Origin: Bacillota bacterium
GTDB lineage: Bacteria; Bacillota; Bacilli; Paenibacillales; Paenibacillaceae
Length of the DNA: 9,028 nucleotides
Assembly: GCA_023433615.1 (NCBI GenBank)
Contig: JAEZCJ010000177.1
Location: 1 to 9,028 of the forward strand
Direction of reading: 5' to 3'
The notes under the pieces are model-generated. The model searched no databases, was not told where the DNA came from, and worked only from the letters and a program-made list of their open reading frames with translations. Below, in pieces: positions 1 to 7,286 of the stretch. The position numbers were made by a program, and so were the translations under genes. The first letter of the stretch is position 1. Each line of letters starts with the position of its first letter.

Positions 1-1451
1 GTCAGTCCCGCCGTGATCGGCATGCGAAGCGAAGCATCCGTCTCGCTGACGCGCATGAACATCTGCCGGATGATCGCGAAGTAGAAGTAATACGAGATCA
101 CGCTCGTAGCGATCATGATGGCCGCCAGCCAATAGTCGCCAGATTGCGCCGCGCTCAGCAGGATGAACAGCTTCCCGAAGAAGCCGCCCGTAATCGGCAG
201 GCCCGCAAGCGAGAGCAGCAGCAAGATCATCGCGGCAGCCGTCCACGGTGCGCGATAGTAGAGTCCTGCATAGCCGCGAAGCTCGTCATGCCCGGCAGCT
301 CGGCTAACCACGGACAGTACGGCGAAGACGCCGATGTTCATCAGGGCGTATGCGATCAGGTAATACGTGAATTCGCCCACCGTATTCGTATGCAGGTACG
401 TCATCCCTACCGCGATCGGCACGAGCAGGTAACCGGCATTCGCCACTCCGGACAGGGCCAACAGCCGCTTCGTGTTGCGCTGCCTCAGCGCTGCCGTCGT
501 GCCGACGATCATCGCAGCCGCAGCCAGCACCTTCAGGGCCAACAGCACGTCTCCGCCTATCGCATGCACCTGATGTCCAGGCGTCAACTTCGTCTGGAAG
601 ATCGCCGTGTTGTAAATGAACCGGAACAGCGCGATTAACGCTGCGGCTTTGGATATGACGGCCAAGAATGCCGCAATCGGCGGTGCAGCGCCTTGATACA
701 CGTCCGGTGCCCAGGCATGGAACGGAGCAGCCGCGATTTTGACGGCCAGTCCTCCGATCAAGAAGAAGAAGCCGATGTAGATCAACGCTTCGAAATTGAT
801 CAGTGCTTGGGGCAGGAGGCTGCCGATCAAGCCCAAATTCGTGGACCCCGTCGCGCCGTACAGATAAGACATCCCGAACAGGATGAAGGCGGTGGAGATG
901 CCGCCGACCACCACATACTTGAACGCGCCTTCTGCGCTCTGCACGGAGCGCTTGCGCATGCCGACCAGAACGTAAGTCGAAATGCTGAGCAGCTCCAAGC
1001 CGACGAACATCGTGATGAGGTCGGCCGTCGAGCACAGGATCATCGCGCCGGTCAGAGCAGGCAGCAGAATCGTGTACGTCTCGCCCTTATCCGTGATCGC
1101 GTCGTCCTGATCCACGGCTTGAATGCTCATCAATACGATTAGCGCAGAAGCGCCTAGAAGCACGAGCTTCATGATGAGCGCGAACCCATCCACGCGGTAG
1201 CTGTCGCCGAGCAGGCTGACGACAGCCGTCCCTTCCCCGCCAGCCAGCGGATTCATGTCCAGCAGTTGCCAGACGACGAATCCCATGCTTCCTAGAATGC
1301 CTGCCAAGGACAGCCAGCCTGTGAAGCTCCGGTTGGTTGTACGCGGCAGCGCCAGATCGATCAGCGTAATGACGATAGCCATGAGTATTAGCGTAATCTC
1401 GGGTACGAGGTAAGCTACGTCCGGCCATGTCAAACCTTGCAATTGGTCCAT
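1..1451 (-). CDS. nuoN: NADH-quinone oxidoreductase subunit N, 3' end cut by window edge
   Basis: This is a membrane antiporter-like subunit of complex I, one of three proton-pumping modules in the cytoplasmic membrane. 483 residues are visible from an ATG at 1451; the gene continues past base 1. Judging from the distance between the last key lysine and the end in E. coli NuoN, roughly 20 to 35 residues are missing. The protein is almost wholly hydrophobic helices. Seen residues matching the family's proton path are E153 in GLELLS, K178, K238 and H245 in VKIAAAPFHAW, K268 in VISK, and K427 in GGFFGK; these correspond to E. coli E133, K158, K217, H224, K247 and K395. The motif PFHAWAPDVYQGA is typical of NuoN rather than NuoL or NuoM. 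The start lies 4 bases after the nuoM stop, with a G-rich Shine-Dalgarno-like run (1460-1465) 8 bases upstream, inside the end of nuoM. It is the last nuo gene of the usual order. Confidence 0.96.
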   Translation of the reverse strand, partial: MDQLQGLTWPDVAYLVPEITLILMAIVITLIDLALPRTTNRSFTGWLSLAGILGSMGFVVWQLLDMNPLAGGEGTAVVSLLGDSYRVDGFALIMKLVLLGASALIVLMSIQAVDQDDAITDKGETYTILLPALTGAMILCSTADLITMFVGLELLSISTYVLVGMRKRSVQSAEGAFKYVVVGGISTAFILFGMSYLYGATGSTNLGLIGSLLPQALINFEALIYIGFFFLIGGLAVKIAAAPFHAWAPDVYQGAAPPIAAFLAVISKAAALIALFRFIYNTAIFQTKLTPGHQVHAIGGDVLLALKVLAAAAMIVGTTAALRQRNTKRLLALSGVANAGYLLVPIAVGMTYLHTNTVGEFTYYLIAYALMNIGVFAVLSVVSRAAGHDELRGYAGLYYRAPWTAAAMILLLLSLAGLPITGGFFGKLFILLSAAQSGDYWLAAIMIATSVISYYFYFAIIRQMFMRVSETDASLRMPITAGL

Positions 1452-1455
1452 GCGC

Positions 1456-3081
1456 TTATCCCCCCACCCTCGAATTCAATTGTTCCAGTAAGCGGTCGAA
1501 GCCATGCTGCATCGAATCCGTCAGGACGGCCGGATACAGGCCGAGCAGGACGATAAAAGCGAGCAGCGCGATCATCGGCACCGCTTCGATCAATCTGGCG
1601 TCCTTCAGGCCGGCCAGCGACTCGGGCAGCCCGCCGAACGTGATCTTCAGCACCGCCCGCAGCACATAGACCGCCGTTAAGATGACTCCGATGCATGCGA
1701 CGGCCGTAATCCAGCGCATCGACTCGAACAGGCCGAGGAAAGACAGGAATTCGCCGACGAAGCCCGATAAGCCGGGCAATCCGAGAGATGCCATGCCGCC
1801 TACCAACAGGATGCCGCTCATGAACGGCATCGAGCGCGCCAGACCGCCGAGCAGCGGCAGCTCCGTCGTCCCCGTCCGTTCGTACAAACATCCGACGATG
1901 AGGAACAGCAATGCCGATATCAAGCCATGGGATACGAGCTGGAATACCGCGCCTTGCAGCCCGATCTCGTTCAACGAGGCGATGCCGAGCAGCACGATGC
2001 CCATATGGCTAATCGATGAGTAAGCGAGCACAAGCTTGAATTCCTTCTGCACGAACGCCAGAATCGCGCCGTACAGAATGTTCGCGACGCCGAGCAGCGC
2101 CAGTACGAATGCAGCATCCTCTGCTTGTTCCGGGAACAGGAATATCCCGAAGCGGAGCATACCGTACGCCCCCATCTTAAGCAGGACGCCGGAGTGAATC
2201 ATGACCACCGAAGGCGGAGCCTCCGTATGGACGCGAAGCATCCAGGAATGGAACGGCAGGACTGGCAGCTTGATGCCGAAAGCAACGAGCAGCAGAATGA
2301 AGACGGTCCACTGCATGCCATCCGACATGTAGAACGGCGCTGTCCCATCCAGCCCCTCCTCCTGCATCATGTTGACGAAAGCCGCCGGATCTGCCAGATT
2401 GGCTGCGATCGTATCATAACTGCCGCTGTAGACGAGCCCAAGGCCAGCGTCGGTCGTGACCGTGCCGAATCCGGCCGTTACGATCAACATGACGAATGCC
2501 AGGAGCATGATCGCCGAGCCGAGTCCGTTATAGATCAAGAACGTGTTCGCTGCCTTCTCGCGATTGAAGTAACCCCAGATGCCGATCAAGAAGAACAGCG
2601 AGATCAGCGTCAGCTCGAAGAACAGGAAGAAGAGCACGAGATCCCTTGCCAAGAATACGCCCAGCATGCCGATCTCTAGCAGCAGGAACCAGATATAGAA
2701 CGATTTCCACCGCTTCGTGACACTCACCGATGCCAGTGCCGCCATCGAGGCTACGAGTGCGGCGAGCACGATGAGAGGCAGCGACAGACCGTCTGCCGCC
2801 ATATGATATTGGAATACATAGCTGCTGGACGTTACGCCGCCAACCGCTTCATGGTTGAGTGCGATCGATATCCAATCAACCTGCTCCGAGTAGGCATTGC
2901 CCACTGCCGACGGGTCGAACTGCGCGAAGAGCCATAATGCCAGCACGAGTGGGATCGCCGTTGCGGCAATCGCCGTGACGCGAATCGCGCGGCTGTTCGT
3001 CCTCGGCAGGAAGAGCATGACCAAGATGCCGATGAGCGGCGAGAAGGTAAGCAGTGTGAGCCACGGAATCTGTTCAGGCAT
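1456..3081 (-). CDS. nuoM: NADH-quinone oxidoreductase subunit M
   Basis: This is the middle antiporter-like proton-pumping subunit of the complex I membrane arm. It has 541 residues from the chosen ATG (protein start MPEQIPW). The frame is open further upstream to 3198, but that part is arginine-rich, unlike a membrane protein, and lies inside the end of nuoL. A strong AAGGAGG site (3090-3096) stands 8 bases before the ATG at 3081 and only 2 bases before the alternative ATG at 3087. Proton-path residues seen are E156 in LFFELTLIS, K271 in GIKLPVLPFHSW, K302 in LLKMGAYG, H385 in VSHGL and E444 in GFVGEF; E. coli equivalents include E144, K234, K265 and E407. It is somewhat longer than E. coli NuoM (509 residues), partly because of a hydrophilic loop at about residues 205-258. 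Its ATG overlaps the nuoL stop by one base (TAATG), which suggests translational coupling. Confidence 0.97.
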   Translation of the reverse strand: MPEQIPWLTLLTFSPLIGILVMLFLPRTNSRAIRVTAIAATAIPLVLALWLFAQFDPSAVGNAYSEQVDWISIALNHEAVGGVTSSSYVFQYHMAADGLSLPLIVLAALVASMAALASVSVTKRWKSFYIWFLLLEIGMLGVFLARDLVLFFLFFELTLISLFFLIGIWGYFNREKAANTFLIYNGLGSAIMLLAFVMLIVTAGFGTVTTDAGLGLVYSGSYDTIAANLADPAAFVNMMQEEGLDGTAPFYMSDGMQWTVFILLLVAFGIKLPVLPFHSWMLRVHTEAPPSVVMIHSGVLLKMGAYGMLRFGIFLFPEQAEDAAFVLALLGVANILYGAILAFVQKEFKLVLAYSSISHMGIVLLGIASLNEIGLQGAVFQLVSHGLISALLFLIVGCLYERTGTTELPLLGGLARSMPFMSGILLVGGMASLGLPGLSGFVGEFLSFLGLFESMRWITAVACIGVILTAVYVLRAVLKITFGGLPESLAGLKDARLIEAVPMIALLAFIVLLGLYPAVLTDSMQHGFDRLLEQLNSRVGG

Positions 3082-4970
3082 TACCATAACCTCCTTCCGG
3101 CGATCGCGACGATGAGCACGAGGACGCCGATCACCGTTAAGAGACCGTAGGTCTGCACTTGACCGTTCTGCAGGCGCGTGCCGGCACGGCCGAACCATAC
3201 CGCTGCACCTGCCGTAAGCCTCACCGCGCCGTCGATCACGTAGGTGTCGAAGGCATCCAGCGCGCGGCCGATGGCTCGCAGCGATAGCGTGAATGTCGCA
3301 TGATACAGCTCATCGATGTAGTACTTGCGTTCCAGCAGCCGCGTCAGCCATGGCGCTCTCGCCGTGACGATATCGCGCGAAATCGTGCCCTTGGCGTAGA
3401 TAAGCCAACCCAGGTAGATACCCAGCGCACCGATTGCGGTAGATACGATCATGACGAGGTTGCTGCCGTGATGCTCGGCCGCGGTGCCCGTGAGCCACTC
3501 GCCCAGCCGTCCCATGCCTTCCCACGGCATCTCGATAAAGCCTGCCACTACCGACAGTACGGCCAGAATGATCAGCGGCACTGTCATGACGGACGGCGAC
3601 TCATGCGCCTTGTCCGAAGCGGCCGAACGCTTGCCGGTGAAAACCAGGAAGAAGAGTCGCGACATATAGAGTGCCGTAAACAGCGCGGCGATCAAACCGA
3701 CCACGAACAACGCCGGGTTATGGTCGAGCGCGGTCGCCAAGATGGCGTCCTTCGACCAGAAGCCCGACAGCGGCGGAATGCCGGACAGCGCGAGTGCGCC
3801 GATGGCGAACGTCCATGTCGTCACCTTCATCCTCGAGCCGAGTCCGCCCATCTCGTGGATGTTCTGCGTATGTACGGCATGAATGACGCTGCCTGCGCCG
3901 AGGAACAGCAGCGCCTTGAAGAACGCATGCGTGAACAGATGGAAGATGCCGCCTGTCAGCGAGCCTAGGCCCAGCGCCAGCATCATATAGCCGAGCTGGC
4001 TGACCGTCGAGTAGGCAAGAATGCGCTTGATGTCGTTCTGCGCCAGTCCGATCGACGCCGCGAAGATCGCGGTGAATGCGCCTACGTAAGCGACCGTGTC
4101 CATCGCGGCCGGCGATGCTTCGAAGATGCTGAACGTTCGCGCGACCAGGAATACGCCCGCAGCGACCATCGTCGCGGCATGGATGAGCGCGCTGATCGGC
4201 GTCGGGCCTTCCATCGCGTCCGGGAGCCACACATGGAGCGGGAATTGGCCGGACTTGCCGACGGCTCCGACGAAGATCAAGAGCGCGATCAGCGTCGTGA
4301 TGCCCTCCGGAATCGTGCCGGACTGACCGCCGAAGCCGAATACGTTCTGAATCGCCGCGAAGGTCAGCTCATGCTCCGGCATGTACCAGAACAGGAGCAG
4401 AATGCCGATCAAGAGCCCGACATCGCCGATCCGCGTGACGATGAACGCCTTCTTCGCGGCAGCCTTCGCTTCCGGCTTCGTATACCAGAAGCCTACGAGC
4501 AGGAACGAGCATACGCCGACTAGCTCCCAGAAAATATAGAGCGTCAGAAGATTGTCTGACAAGACAAGGCCGAGCATCGAGAAGGTGAAGAGCGCGATAT
4601 AGCCGTAGAATACGGTAATCCGCTCATCGTCCTTCATGTAGCCGGCCGAATAGAGATTGACCAGGAAACCCACCAGCGAGACCACGACCAGCATCAAGGC
4701 CGATAGGTTCGTCACGTCGAAGCCGGCCGTCAATTGATAGGCGCCGATCGCGATCCATTTGAAGCTGTAGTTGTATTCCTCGACATTGCCCGGCAGTCGC
4801 TCGATCAAGACGAGCAAGGATAGCACGAGCGAAGCCAGCGAGCCGGCTGCCGCCACGAGCTTGCTTGCCTGGCGCAGGCCGCGGCCGAATGCGGTCAGGA
4901 CGAGGAAGGCCGCAAGCGGGAACAGCGGAATGAGCCATGCGTACTGCGAGTATACGGGTACGATATCCAC
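3081..4970 (-). CDS. nuoL: NADH-quinone oxidoreductase subunit L
   Basis: This is the distal antiporter-like subunit of the complex I membrane arm. Its long C-terminal part normally includes the lateral helix that runs along NuoM and NuoN. It has 629 residues, close to the family's usual length. It starts with GTG at 4970, supported by AGGAGGT 8 bases upstream. Key residues seen are E149 in FWELVG, K239 in VGKSGQFPLHVW, H264 in LIHAATMV, H344, H348 and K352 in HLFTHAFFKALL, and K407 in FWSKDAI, matching E. coli E144, K229, H254, H334, H338, K342 and K399. The segment YYIDELYHA at about 550-558 and the hydrophobic stretch at about 605-624 belong to the C-terminal extension that separates NuoL from NuoM and NuoN. 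The stop TAA shares its last base with the nuoM start. Confidence 0.98.
   Translation of the reverse strand: MDIVPVYSQYAWLIPLFPLAAFLVLTAFGRGLRQASKLVAAAGSLASLVLSLLVLIERLPGNVEEYNYSFKWIAIGAYQLTAGFDVTNLSALMLVVVSLVGFLVNLYSAGYMKDDERITVFYGYIALFTFSMLGLVLSDNLLTLYIFWELVGVCSFLLVGFWYTKPEAKAAAKKAFIVTRIGDVGLLIGILLLFWYMPEHELTFAAIQNVFGFGGQSGTIPEGITTLIALLIFVGAVGKSGQFPLHVWLPDAMEGPTPISALIHAATMVAAGVFLVARTFSIFEASPAAMDTVAYVGAFTAIFAASIGLAQNDIKRILAYSTVSQLGYMMLALGLGSLTGGIFHLFTHAFFKALLFLGAGSVIHAVHTQNIHEMGGLGSRMKVTTWTFAIGALALSGIPPLSGFWSKDAILATALDHNPALFVVGLIAALFTALYMSRLFFLVFTGKRSAASDKAHESPSVMTVPLIILAVLSVVAGFIEMPWEGMGRLGEWLTGTAAEHHGSNLVMIVSTAIGALGIYLGWLIYAKGTISRDIVTARAPWLTRLLERKYYIDELYHATFTLSLRAIGRALDAFDTYVIDGAVRLTAGAAVWFGRAGTRLQNGQVQTYGLLTVIGVLVLIVAIAGRRLW
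3088..3096 (-). promoter_or_regulatory. Shine-Dalgarno site of nuoM
   Basis: The minus strand reads AAGGAGGTT here, a near-perfect match to the anti-Shine-Dalgarno end of 16S rRNA. The AAGGAGG core (3090-3096) is 8 bases from the ATG at 3081 but only 2 bases from the ATG at 3087, so it decides the start in favour of 3081. It lies inside the last codons of nuoL. Confidence 0.85.
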
Positions 4971-4976
4971 TTGTCG

Positions 4977-5279
4977 CTACCTCCTCATCTCGTCGTATTC
5001 GTCGACGTTAACCGTGCCGCGCGCCCGGAACAGCGCGATCAGGATCGCGATGCCGACGGCAACCTCGGCCGCTGCGACCGTAATGGTGAAAAGCGAGAAG
5101 ATCTGTCCGGTCAGCGACGGGACGACCCCGTACTTGGAGAAGGCGACCAGATTCAAGTTCACGGCATTGAGCATCAGCTCGATCGAGATCAGGACGATGA
5201 CGGCGTTGCGCTTCGTCAACGCCCCGTACAGACCGAGACAGAACAAGATGGCAGCCATCATCAGATAAGAGGGCAGCAT
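4977..5279 (-). CDS. nuoK: NADH-quinone oxidoreductase subunit K
   Basis: This is a small membrane subunit of complex I, related to MrpC, with three membrane helices. It sits between NuoJ/NuoA and the antiporter-like subunits and helps carry charge changes from the quinone site to the pumps. It has 100 residues, the normal family length. The two buried glutamates of the family are present: E34 in VLISIELMLNA (helix 2) and E72 in VAAAEVAVG (helix 3), matching E. coli E36 and E72. The C-terminus NVDEYDEMRR resembles the usual polar tail. The ATG at 5279 has AAGGAGG (5288-5294) 8 bases upstream. The gene begins 3 bases after the nuoJ stop and ends 6 bases before the nuoL start. Confidence 0.97.
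   Translation of the reverse strand: MLPSYLMMAAILFCLGLYGALTKRNAVIVLISIELMLNAVNLNLVAFSKYGVVPSLTGQIFSLFTITVAAAEVAVGIAILIALFRARGTVNVDEYDEMRR
4979..4985 (-). promoter_or_regulatory. Shine-Dalgarno site of nuoL, overlapping the nuoK stop
   Basis: The minus strand reads AGGAGGT, 8 bases before the GTG at 4970. The site overlaps the last two nuoK codons and the first base of its TAG stop (4977-4979). It supports the non-ATG start of nuoL, since the next in-frame ATG lies deep in the protein, after the first membrane segments. Confidence 0.85.
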
Positions 5280-5282
5280 TCG

Positions 5283-5804
5283 TTAAGCCTCCTTCTTCGC
5301 GAGCACGATCGCGCCGATAAAGGCAACCGTAAGCAGCACCGATACCAGCTCGAACGGAATGACGTGCTGGGTGAACATCAGCTTGCCGATTTCCATCGTG
5401 TTATCGACGCCGGCTTGGAATTCGCCGTTCGGTTCGCTGAACGTCGTCGACCGAATCGCATAATAGAGAATGCCGAACAGGCAGAATGACGCGACCGCGG
5501 CCACGATCTCTTGCACCGGGCGCGCCGGCTCTTCTTGCACGGCTTCATGCTTGGTCATCATAATGCCGAATATCATCAGGATCGACACGGCGCCTGCATA
5601 GATCAGCACTTGGACGAAGGCGATGAATTCCGCCTCCAGCGCGACGAACATACCCGCCAGCCCGATGAAGACGGCGGCCAGCGATACAACCATGTGCACG
5701 ACCTTGGAGAGCGTCAGCGCAAGGACGGCTCCGCCGATCATGATGACGGCGAAGACGAAGAATACGGCCAATTCACCCGACCATTCAAAGTTGAAGTCGA
5801 ACAT
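5283..5804 (-). CDS. nuoJ: NADH-quinone oxidoreductase subunit J
   Basis: This is a membrane subunit of complex I (the ND6 equivalent) that lies between NuoH and NuoK. Its third helix changes shape during turnover in studied complexes. It has 173 residues, and about five hydrophobic segments are visible, near 11-31, 37-57, 63-83, 99-118 and 149-169. The family hallmark is the third segment, VLIYAGAVSILMIFGIMM (about 66-83), whose tyrosine-glycine region forms the pi-bulge in solved structures. A charged loop rich in E and P (about 84-98) follows, with a longer polar stretch between segments 4 and 5 (about 119-148). The ATG at 5804 lies 3 bases after the nuoI stop. Unlike its neighbours it has only a weak, distant G-rich ribosome site (AAAGGGGG, 13 bases upstream), so it may depend on ribosomes finishing nuoI. 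Confidence 0.95.
   Translation of the reverse strand: MFDFNFEWSGELAVFFVFAVIMIGGAVLALTLSKVVHMVVSLAAVFIGLAGMFVALEAEFIAFVQVLIYAGAVSILMIFGIMMTKHEAVQEEPARPVQEIVAAVASFCLFGILYYAIRSTTFSEPNGEFQAGVDNTMEIGKLMFTQHVIPFELVSVLLTVAFIGAIVLAKKEA
5288..5294 (-). promoter_or_regulatory. Shine-Dalgarno site of nuoK
   Basis: AAGGAGG on the minus strand, 8 bases before the nuoK ATG, embedded in the last codons of nuoJ. It fixes the nuoK start at 5279. Confidence 0.8.
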
Positions 5805-5807
5805 GGG

Positions 5808-6257
5808 TTACTTGGCGCCCCCTTTCTGAGGCGCGCCGATATTGTTGTTGTCCTTGCGCACGTTCTTATCGTTCTCGCTCAGCCACTTCATGTCCTTGAA
5901 CAATTCGTCGCGGCTGTAGGCCGACAATTCGAAGTTATTCGTCATGACGATCGCTTCCGTCGGACATACCTCCGTGCATAGATCGCACAGGATGCAGATC
6001 TCGAAATTGATGTCGTACGTATCGATAACCTTGCCCTTCTTCTCAGGGTCCGGGTTCGCCTTGCCGGTCAACGTGATGCACTCCGTCGGACAGATGCGCG
6101 CGCACTGGTTGCAGACGATGCACTTATCCGGCTCGAAGTATTGAATGCCCCGGAACCGGTCCGGCATGTTGAGCGGCTCGTCGGGATAGGAATAAGTGAC
6201 CTTCTTCGAAGTCATCGACTTGAGCGTGACGCCCAATCCTTTAAGCAGTCCTTTCAT
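5808..6257 (-). CDS. nuoI: NADH-quinone oxidoreductase subunit I, two [4Fe-4S] clusters
   Basis: This is the peripheral-arm ferredoxin-like subunit that carries clusters N6a and N6b and passes electrons to the N2 cluster of NuoB. It has 149 residues with two classic CxxCxxCxxxCP motifs: C46, C49, C52, C56 (CIVCNQCARICP) and C88, C91, C94, C98 (CILCDLCTEVCP). The spacing of about 42 residues between the motifs is normal. The N-terminal part (about 1-30) carries basic residues and presumably lies along NuoH at the membrane. A hydrophilic tail of about 20 residues (from about 128) is rich in Asn and Lys. The ATG at 6257 follows a GGGGGGAG run (6264-6271) at 6 bases and sits 15 bases after the nuoH stop, the widest gap between two annotated genes here. 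In an 11-subunit complex without NuoEFG, the NuoI side of the arm is the likely point of electron entry (inference). Confidence 0.98.
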   Translation of the reverse strand: MKGLLKGLGVTLKSMTSKKVTYSYPDEPLNMPDRFRGIQYFEPDKCIVCNQCARICPTECITLTGKANPDPEKKGKVIDTYDINFEICILCDLCTEVCPTEAIVMTNNFELSAYSRDELFKDMKWLSENDKNVRKDNNNIGAPQKGGAK

Positions 6258-6272
6258 GTCCGTCTCCCCCCG

Positions 6273-7286
6273 TTACCTTTTAATGAACAGCTCGATGTAG
6301 CCTGCCGTTATGAAAATATTCAGAATCGCGAGCGGCAGCAGTACCTTCCAGCCGAAGCCCATCAGCTGATCCACCCGCACGCGAGGCATCGTGGCGCGCA
6401 GCCAGAACAGGAAGAAGACGACTGCGGACATCTTCAGCACGTACCATACGATATCCGGGATAAAGTCCAGGAACGGCGCCGGCGGATGGTAACCGCCGAG
6501 GAAAAGCGTCGTTGTCAGTCCCGCGATCGCGAATACGTACACGTATTCCGCGAGCATGAAGAAGGCGAAGCGGAAGCCGCTGTACTCGACGTGATAGCCC
6601 GCGACCAGCTCCGACTCCGCTTCCGGCAAGTCGAATGGCGTCCGGTTCAGCTCTGAGACGGCCGCGATGATGAAGACGCAGAAGCCGATAATCTGCGGCA
6701 GGAAGTTCCATTCCCAGAACCAATTGCCTTGCGCTTCCGCAATATTGCGCAAGCTCATGCTGCCGGTCAGCATGACCGTGCCGACAATCGAGATGACGAG
6801 CGGCACTTCATAGCTGATCATCTGCGCAGCGGAACGCATGCCGCCGAGCAGCGCATATTTGTTATTCGAAGCCCAGCCGCCGAGCACGATCGCGATCGTG
6901 CTGATGCCGGACAACGCCACGTAGTAGAGTACGCCCACGTTCAGGTCCGCGAAGAACCAGTTGCGCGTGAACGGGATGACCGCCAATACGGCGAATGCCG
7001 GCGCGTAACAGAGCGCTGGCGCCAGGATGAACAAGATGCGGTCCGCGCGCTTAGGGATCGTGTCTTCCTTAATCAGCAGCTTGGCGACGTCCGCTACCGA
7101 CTGCAGGAGACCGAGCGGTCCGGTCCGGTTCGGGCCGATCCGCAGCTGCATCCAGCCGATGACCTTACGTTCGAAATAGATGGCATAGGTAACGAAACCG
7201 AGTACGAGGAGCAGCAGCAGCACGGCAAATGCGGCGAAAATCAACACATTGCCCCATGTCAGCTGTTCCAAGAGCAGATCCGCCAT
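6273..7286 (-). CDS. nuoH: NADH-quinone oxidoreductase subunit H
   Basis: This is the ND1-equivalent membrane subunit. It anchors the peripheral arm and forms much of the quinone-binding chamber with NuoD and NuoB. It has 337 residues, the normal length, with about eight hydrophobic segments. Family signatures seen are ERKVIGWMQLRIGPNR (39-54), the long loop GGWASNNKYALLGGMRSAA (136-154), E160 in MISYEVP, and the acidic, highly conserved stretch NRTPFDLPEAESELVAGYH (214-232) with E222, E224 and E226, followed by E234 and E247. These acidic residues are thought to start the proton path from the quinone site. The ATG at 7286 follows the nuoD stop with no gap (TAAATG). GGGGAGG (7298-7304) lies 11 bases upstream. 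In operons that encode the NADH module, nuoE, nuoF and nuoG would sit between nuoD and this gene; here they do not. Confidence 0.98.
   Translation of the reverse strand: MADLLLEQLTWGNVLIFAAFAVLLLLLVLGFVTYAIYFERKVIGWMQLRIGPNRTGPLGLLQSVADVAKLLIKEDTIPKRADRILFILAPALCYAPAFAVLAVIPFTRNWFFADLNVGVLYYVALSGISTIAIVLGGWASNNKYALLGGMRSAAQMISYEVPLVISIVGTVMLTGSMSLRNIAEAQGNWFWEWNFLPQIIGFCVFIIAAVSELNRTPFDLPEAESELVAGYHVEYSGFRFAFFMLAEYVYVFAIAGLTTTLFLGGYHPPAPFLDFIPDIVWYVLKMSAVVFFLFWLRATMPRVRVDQLMGFGWKVLLPLAILNIFITAGYIELFIKR

Noticed and set aside
304..1035. Open frame of 243 codons on the minus strand within nuoN
   Set aside because: It is out of frame with NuoN, very rich in Arg, His and Asp with no recognisable domain, and typical of a shadow frame in GC-rich coding DNA.
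2125..2679. Plus-strand open frame of 184 codons opposite nuoM
   Set aside because: It is low-complexity Glu/Gln/Arg/His sequence that mirrors the codons of conserved membrane helices; a shadow frame.
3082..3198. Upstream extension of nuoM in the same frame (39 extra residues)
   Set aside because: The extension is arginine-rich, lies inside the nuoL coding end, and the strong ribosome site at 3090-3096 points to the ATG at 3081.
3300..3968. Plus-strand open frame of 222 codons opposite nuoL
   Set aside because: The product is Arg/Gln/Glu-rich, shows no domain, and runs antisense to a strongly conserved part of nuoL; no ribosome site or spacing supports it.
4971..5489. Plus-strand open frame of 172 codons opposite nuoK and nuoJ
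   Set aside because: It crosses two real, conserved genes and their junction, and has shadow-frame composition.
6144..6257. Possible iron-sulfur gene other than nuoI (a general ferredoxin)
   Set aside because: Length, motif spacing, the basic N-terminal region and the position between nuoH and nuoJ all match NuoI.
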